Below are positions 60,704-64,000 of a DNA stretch of 64,000 nt, piece after piece. The number at the start of each line of letters is the position of its first letter. Positions within the stretch are counted from its first letter, which is position 1. The position numbers were made by a program, and so were the translations under genes. Under the pieces are notes generated by a model. That model ran no database searches. It was not told the DNA's origin and worked only from the letters and a program-made list of their open reading frames with translations. This stretch comes from CAMCHP01 sp036835325 (lineage in GTDB: Bacteria > Bacteroidota > Bacteroidia > Flavobacteriales_D > Sanyastnellaceae): NCBI GenBank assembly GCA_036835325.1, contig DAITMF010000002.1, positions 1-64,000 of the forward strand. The letters run 5' to 3'.

Positions 60704-60730
60704 AAAAAAGCCCCTCACAGTGAGGGGCTT
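60704..60730 (-). terminator. Rho-independent terminator
   Basis: A 10-bp perfect stem AAGCCCCTCA / TGAGGGGCTT with a tiny loop is followed by a T-run on the minus strand. It ends the metalloprotease gene. Confidence 0.9.
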
Positions 60731-60752
60731 ATACAAGGACGAAGGTTTTCTG

Positions 60753-63700
60753 TTACGGACACGTGGTACCGAACAAACTGAAGAAGATGGTTGCGTCGGT
60801 TGATGTCGTCAATCCGTCGCCGTTAAGGTCTGTCACGCAAGGTCCTGAGCATCCAAATTCTGCGAGCAAAATTAGAAGGTCATTTACGTTGATGACGCCG
60901 TCATTGTTGAAGTCTCCAAGACAAGCAGTACACGAAGTAAACTCGCAGCTACCATCGTCGCAGGTAGCCGATGCATTGTAGTTGCAAGCGGTTGGGTCTG
61001 TACAACCGTTTACTGCTCCTTCATCTATGACACCGTTGCAGTTGTCATCAATGGTGTTGCATGGGTTCTCAGCCACACCGGGATTTGCGGCAGCATTGGT
61101 ATCGTCGCAGTCGCCACCAATAGGTGCATAAGCGCAGTTTATACCGCCAACTGAACCTGTGGTGCCACCTGCGATTGAGCCGCTTGCAAGAATCAATCCG
61201 GCTCCGGTTGCCACTGTGTATGCCGGTACATTGTCATTGAATTGGCCTTGCGCCTCGATGGCAAAGGTGAACGGTCCGTTGGTTGAATTCACCGATGCTG
61301 TGAAGGTTCCTCCCGTTTCAGTGTTTGCGTATGGGCCTCCTGTTAGAATCACTGCACCTAAATTGTCGGTGAATGTCCAGCTTACTTCATCAAGCCATCC
61401 GGTACCCGAAACAGTGATGGTATAGCTACCGTCGCAGGGGTCTTCGCACAGGTTCTGGACAGAAACCGCGGTATTTCCAAAGCCATCTCCATCGAGGTCC
61501 TCAAACCAGGTTGAACCGAACTCACAGCTTCCATCGTCGCATACTGCGAGCGGATTGAAGTTGCACGCTGAGTTATCGGTGCAGCCATCAGGCAGGGTGC
61601 ATGTGCCATCGTCAACGGTTGCGGTGGGGTCGAAGTTGCAGGCAGCCGCGTTCGTACATCCAAAGCATGAGTAATCGCAAGTACCGTTGTTGATGGTTGC
61701 GTTCGGGTCGAAGTTGCACGCTGTGGGGTCAATGCAACCCGGTACACCGCTTGAGGTGATACAGAAGTTCTCCGTTGTGCTTGCGCCGTAGTTGGCGACC
61801 GCCATTTGGACGAGCACATTGCCGCCAGCGTCAGTGATGGTGTAGTTGCCGTCAATTCCACATGAGGTGTACTGCGAACCTGACAACCCGTCGCCAAAGC
61901 TATCGTTGATGGTGAACACGTAGCAACCGGGTGCCAAACAGAATGTGAAGTTGGCTGTAACCAAGTCGCCCAATGTATTGATCGGCATTTGATCAATTAC
62001 GTTGCCTTGATCATCGGCCAGCGACCAGCTCACTTCTCCACCCCAGCAATCGGTGCTGATGGTCAATGTTACCGAATCACCGCCGGCAACTGATGTGAAC
62101 GGACTGCTCAAAGCGTCGTTCAGGTTGTTCTGATCAGGCACCCCATTTGGGTTTTGTACGGAAACGTTAAAGGTGTTGCTTCCGGTAGGAGCCGAAATCA
62201 ATGGCAGGGTCACCACCGTGCTTGCACCGCTGGCAAGGTTGCCTGTCCAGTTCACACTGCTGTTGGCTCCACCGTTGATGTTGTAAAGAATGGTCACCGA
62301 AGTCAACGGCAGGTTGCCGAAGTTTCCTATTACAACTTCAGGCACAAAGTCAGCACCGCAATTGTCGCCAATGGGTTCGTTAATGGTCACTACGGCCGCA
62401 TCGTTGTCTACGTTGGCAACGGCAGGACCAATCGTGAAGTTCACATTGCTGATGTCAAAGAAAACGTTGTTGGCCGCCTTTACTTTGATGCGGGCAGTTG
62501 TGGTTTGCCCTGCGGGGATGAGCACACTGGCGCTTCCGGTGTTTGGAACGTTTGCTGCAATTTGCACAGGGTAGGTGAAGCCTCCGTCAGTTGACAAGAA
62601 GATGTTCACTGCGCTGCAATTCACCGGTGCGGCATTGGTGTTGGCCACGTTCCATGTAACTGTTTGAAACGTGTTGCCTGGCCAAACGACGTTGGTATTG
62701 GGTACAGTCACCACGAACGGACCAGCCTGATCGGTCACGTCGAAATCAAGCGTAGTATACGCTGATCCGCCACCGCCTGCGCGGTTGTCGCGAACCGTTG
62801 CACGGAAGGTCAGGTCGCGAGCGTAGGTTGGCAAAAGTTCACCAATTACAGTGGTGTTATTTACCAGGTTTTGAATACGTGGGAAAACACGGGTAGGGCT
62901 CGTGGTTGATGGCCACGAACGGAAAATTGGCTGGTTGCCTGACGGGTTGGTCAGGGTGTTGTCGCCCGCAGCAGTTGCAGGCCCGAGGTTGTATTGCTCC
63001 CAATTGTACGTGAGTGCATCGCCGTTGGCATCGTTGCCTACAGCAGTAAGCTCAAACGGTGTCGAAATGGGAATAAAGAAACCACCTGACTGCACGGTTA
63101 CAGTAGGAGGGGTATTGCCTGTTGAGCTAATGCTTGCGCAAGTATTGCCACTTCCAAGTACCGAGAAATTGTACATCTCTTGGTAGCTGCGTGTGTGGAA
63201 GTGGTCATCACTGTTGCTTTGCAGGTTTGGAGCGCAAATACCCGCATAACCCATAATGGTTGATGCGCTACCGGGCTCGTAAGCAGCCGTCGAAGCACGG
63301 TTGCAGCTGTTGTTCTGTGTGTGGTTTGCACCAAACTGGTGACCGATTTCGTGGCATACGTAATCAATGTCGAAGGGGTCACCAACAGGAGTTCCTTGGC
63401 CGGTTACACCACGTGCCTTGCCTGTTCCACATGGAGAGTTCAACTGCGCAATACCTCCACCACCGGTTGAGTACACGTGACCGATGTCGTAGTTCGGGAT
63501 ACCGATAATGTTGTTGCAGGTGGTTTGGTTTTGGTTGAGCATCGTAGCACCGTCGTCGTTGGTGTATGGGTCTGTAGCGGCGTTCAAGAAGATGATTTGG
63601 TCATTGTTCGGAACAAGCACCATACGAATGGCGATGTCACGCTCGTAAACTCCGTTAACACGATTGAGCGAGGTATTCATGGCAGCAAGGGCTCCGGCTA

Positions 63701-64000
63701 CAGTTCCACCATGGAATTGTGCGTATTCCCCTGTGCACGCAAGAGCCATTCGGTAGGTGCGAAGTTGCGAACCCGTTGGGGTTTTCAATGCACCAAGTCC
63801 CATAATGCCCACGGGCTTGTCGCCCTTGCCTTTGCCGCCTTTGTCTTTGGCTGGAGATGTTTCATTGCCAATCAACTTGTCGTATTCAGCACTGCTGATG
63901 TTGTCAGGCATCACCGGTGGTAACTCATTGAACACCTTTGAACTGGCCGCATAAAAGTCGCTCTTGTTGTACACAATGTAGTACTCAAGATTCTCAGCGT
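60753..64000 (-). CDS. Secreted reprolysin-like metalloprotease, 5' end outside window
   Basis: At least 1082 residues; the frame stays open to the window edge (codons read AENLEYYIV before VYNKSD), so the true start is beyond 64,000. The zincin site is HEIGHQFGANH (HExxHxxGxxH) with the Met-turn IMGYAG. After it come beta-sandwich domains, about five GC(T)DPTACN/DDGSC repeats, and two EF-hand-like segments at the end (DFNNDGVINVNDL and DLNGDGLTTSTDA), with no T9SS domain. The same tail type closes the 858- and 1519-residue proteins. The protein is likely extracellular; a propeptide is expected in the missing part. Confidence 0.85.
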   Translation of the reverse strand, partial: AENLEYYIVYNKSDFYAASSKVFNELPPVMPDNISSAEYDKLIGNETSPAKDKGGKGKGDKPVGIMGLGALKTPTGSQLRTYRMALACTGEYAQFHGGTVAGALAAMNTSLNRVNGVYERDIAIRMVLVPNNDQIIFLNAATDPYTNDDGATMLNQNQTTCNNIIGIPNYDIGHVYSTGGGGIAQLNSPCGTGKARGVTGQGTPVGDPFDIDYVCHEIGHQFGANHTQNNSCNRASTAAYEPGSASTIMGYAGICAPNLQSNSDDHFHTRSYQEMYNFSVLGSGNTCASISSTGNTPPTVTVQSGGFFIPISTPFELTAVGNDANGDALTYNWEQYNLGPATAAGDNTLTNPSGNQPIFRSWPSTTSPTRVFPRIQNLVNNTTVIGELLPTYARDLTFRATVRDNRAGGGGSAYTTLDFDVTDQAGPFVVTVPNTNVVWPGNTFQTVTWNVANTNAAPVNCSAVNIFLSTDGGFTYPVQIAANVPNTGSASVLIPAGQTTTARIKVKAANNVFFDISNVNFTIGPAVANVDNDAAVVTINEPIGDNCGADFVPEVVIGNFGNLPLTSVTILYNINGGANSSVNWTGNLASGASTVVTLPLISAPTGSNTFNVSVQNPNGVPDQNNLNDALSSPFTSVAGGDSVTLTISTDCWGGEVSWSLADDQGNVIDQMPINTLGDLVTANFTFCLAPGCYVFTINDSFGDGLSGSQYTSCGIDGNYTITDAGGNVLVQMAVANYGASTTENFCITSSGVPGCIDPTACNFDPNATINNGTCDYSCFGCTNAAACNFDPTATVDDGTCTLPDGCTDNSACNFNPLAVCDDGSCEFGSTWFEDLDGDGFGNTAVSVQNLCEDPCDGSYTITVSGTGWLDEVSWTFTDNLGAVILTGGPYANTETGGTFTASVNSTNGPFTFAIEAQGQFNDNVPAYTVATGAGLILASGSIAGGTTGSVGGINCAYAPIGGDCDDTNAAANPGVAENPCNTIDDNCNGVIDEGAVNGCTDPTACNYNASATCDDGSCEFTSCTACLGDFNNDGVINVNDLLILLAEFGCSGPCVTDLNGDGLTTSTDATIFFSLFGTTCP

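Noticed and set aside
63972..63974. GTG at 63974 as start of the metalloprotease
   Set aside because: The frame stays open to the window edge and no signal peptide follows the GTG, so the gene is cut by the window.
1..64000. GGATGGATG as a Chi-like or KOPS-like oriented motif
   Set aside because: Forward and reverse hits are nearly balanced (12 and 9), so no strand bias is visible at this scale.

Overview
The window reads as chromosome of a Gram-negative member of the Bacteroidota, most likely Flavobacteriales. The supporting signs are several secreted proteins with type IX secretion (T9SS) C-terminal tails, SprB-type repeats, surface lipoproteins, DUF983/DUF3810/DUF4332-type genes, and promoters of the Bacteroidota form TTG-N17-23-TAnnTTTG in place of a sigma70 -35/-10 pair. 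I see no rRNA, tRNA, CRISPR array, insertion sequence or prophage. Coding density is high and many adjacent genes overlap by ATGA.

Region 1 (38-12,935, minus strand) is a nine-gene, tightly packed glycan-use operon: a Nudix-like regulator, a clan GH-A glycosidase, an SGLT-type sodium/sugar symporter, two outer-membrane beta-barrel proteins, two glycan-binding-type lipoproteins, a GH3 lipoprotein and a GH16 lipoprotein. It resembles a beta-glucan (laminarin-like) utilisation locus but has no SusC/SusD pair. The gene content suggests hydrolysis to glucose outside the inner membrane, passage through the barrels and Na+-driven uptake. Region 2 (13,156-19,899, plus strand) is divergent from it and encodes three secreted proteins built from 13 copies of one 113-residue, six-cysteine module, spaced exactly 339 nt apart within each tandem block. 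Two of these proteins end in T9SS tails and one in a dockerin-like EF-hand segment.

Region 3 (20,081-32,502, minus strand) is mostly housekeeping: a hypothetical protein, a possible 25-residue membrane protein, glnS, a molybdenum cofactor cluster (DUF7009-like, moaA, moeA, moaC, mobA-like), a 2-oxoglutarate-type oxygenase, two GT4 glycosyltransferases behind an LptF/G permease, and a membrane-anchored peroxiredoxin-like protein. Region 4 (32,565-39,264) has a thioesterase, a secreted GH13 amylase divergent from a secreted four-module glycan-binding-type protein (with a promoter and palindrome between them), and an SprB-repeat adhesin. Region 5 (39,482-51,268) holds a CPA2 antiporter with RCK domains, a 1519-residue choice-of-anchor-L/HYR surface protein with a small secreted partner, and a 1518-residue exported protein of unknown function. 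Region 6 (51,438-64,000) has a DUF4332 protein, a pRiA4b-like/miaA/mutS2 operon, DUF983 and DUF3810 proteins, three T9SS-tail proteins (one a beta-lactamase-fold serine hydrolase) and a metalloprotease running off the right edge.

The most unusual signals are the SusCD-less glucan locus with its repeat-protein partners, and a short motif (GGATGGATG, often preceded by a T-tract and extra Gs) found at least 21 times on both strands, in genes and between them, where about 0.5 would be expected by chance.
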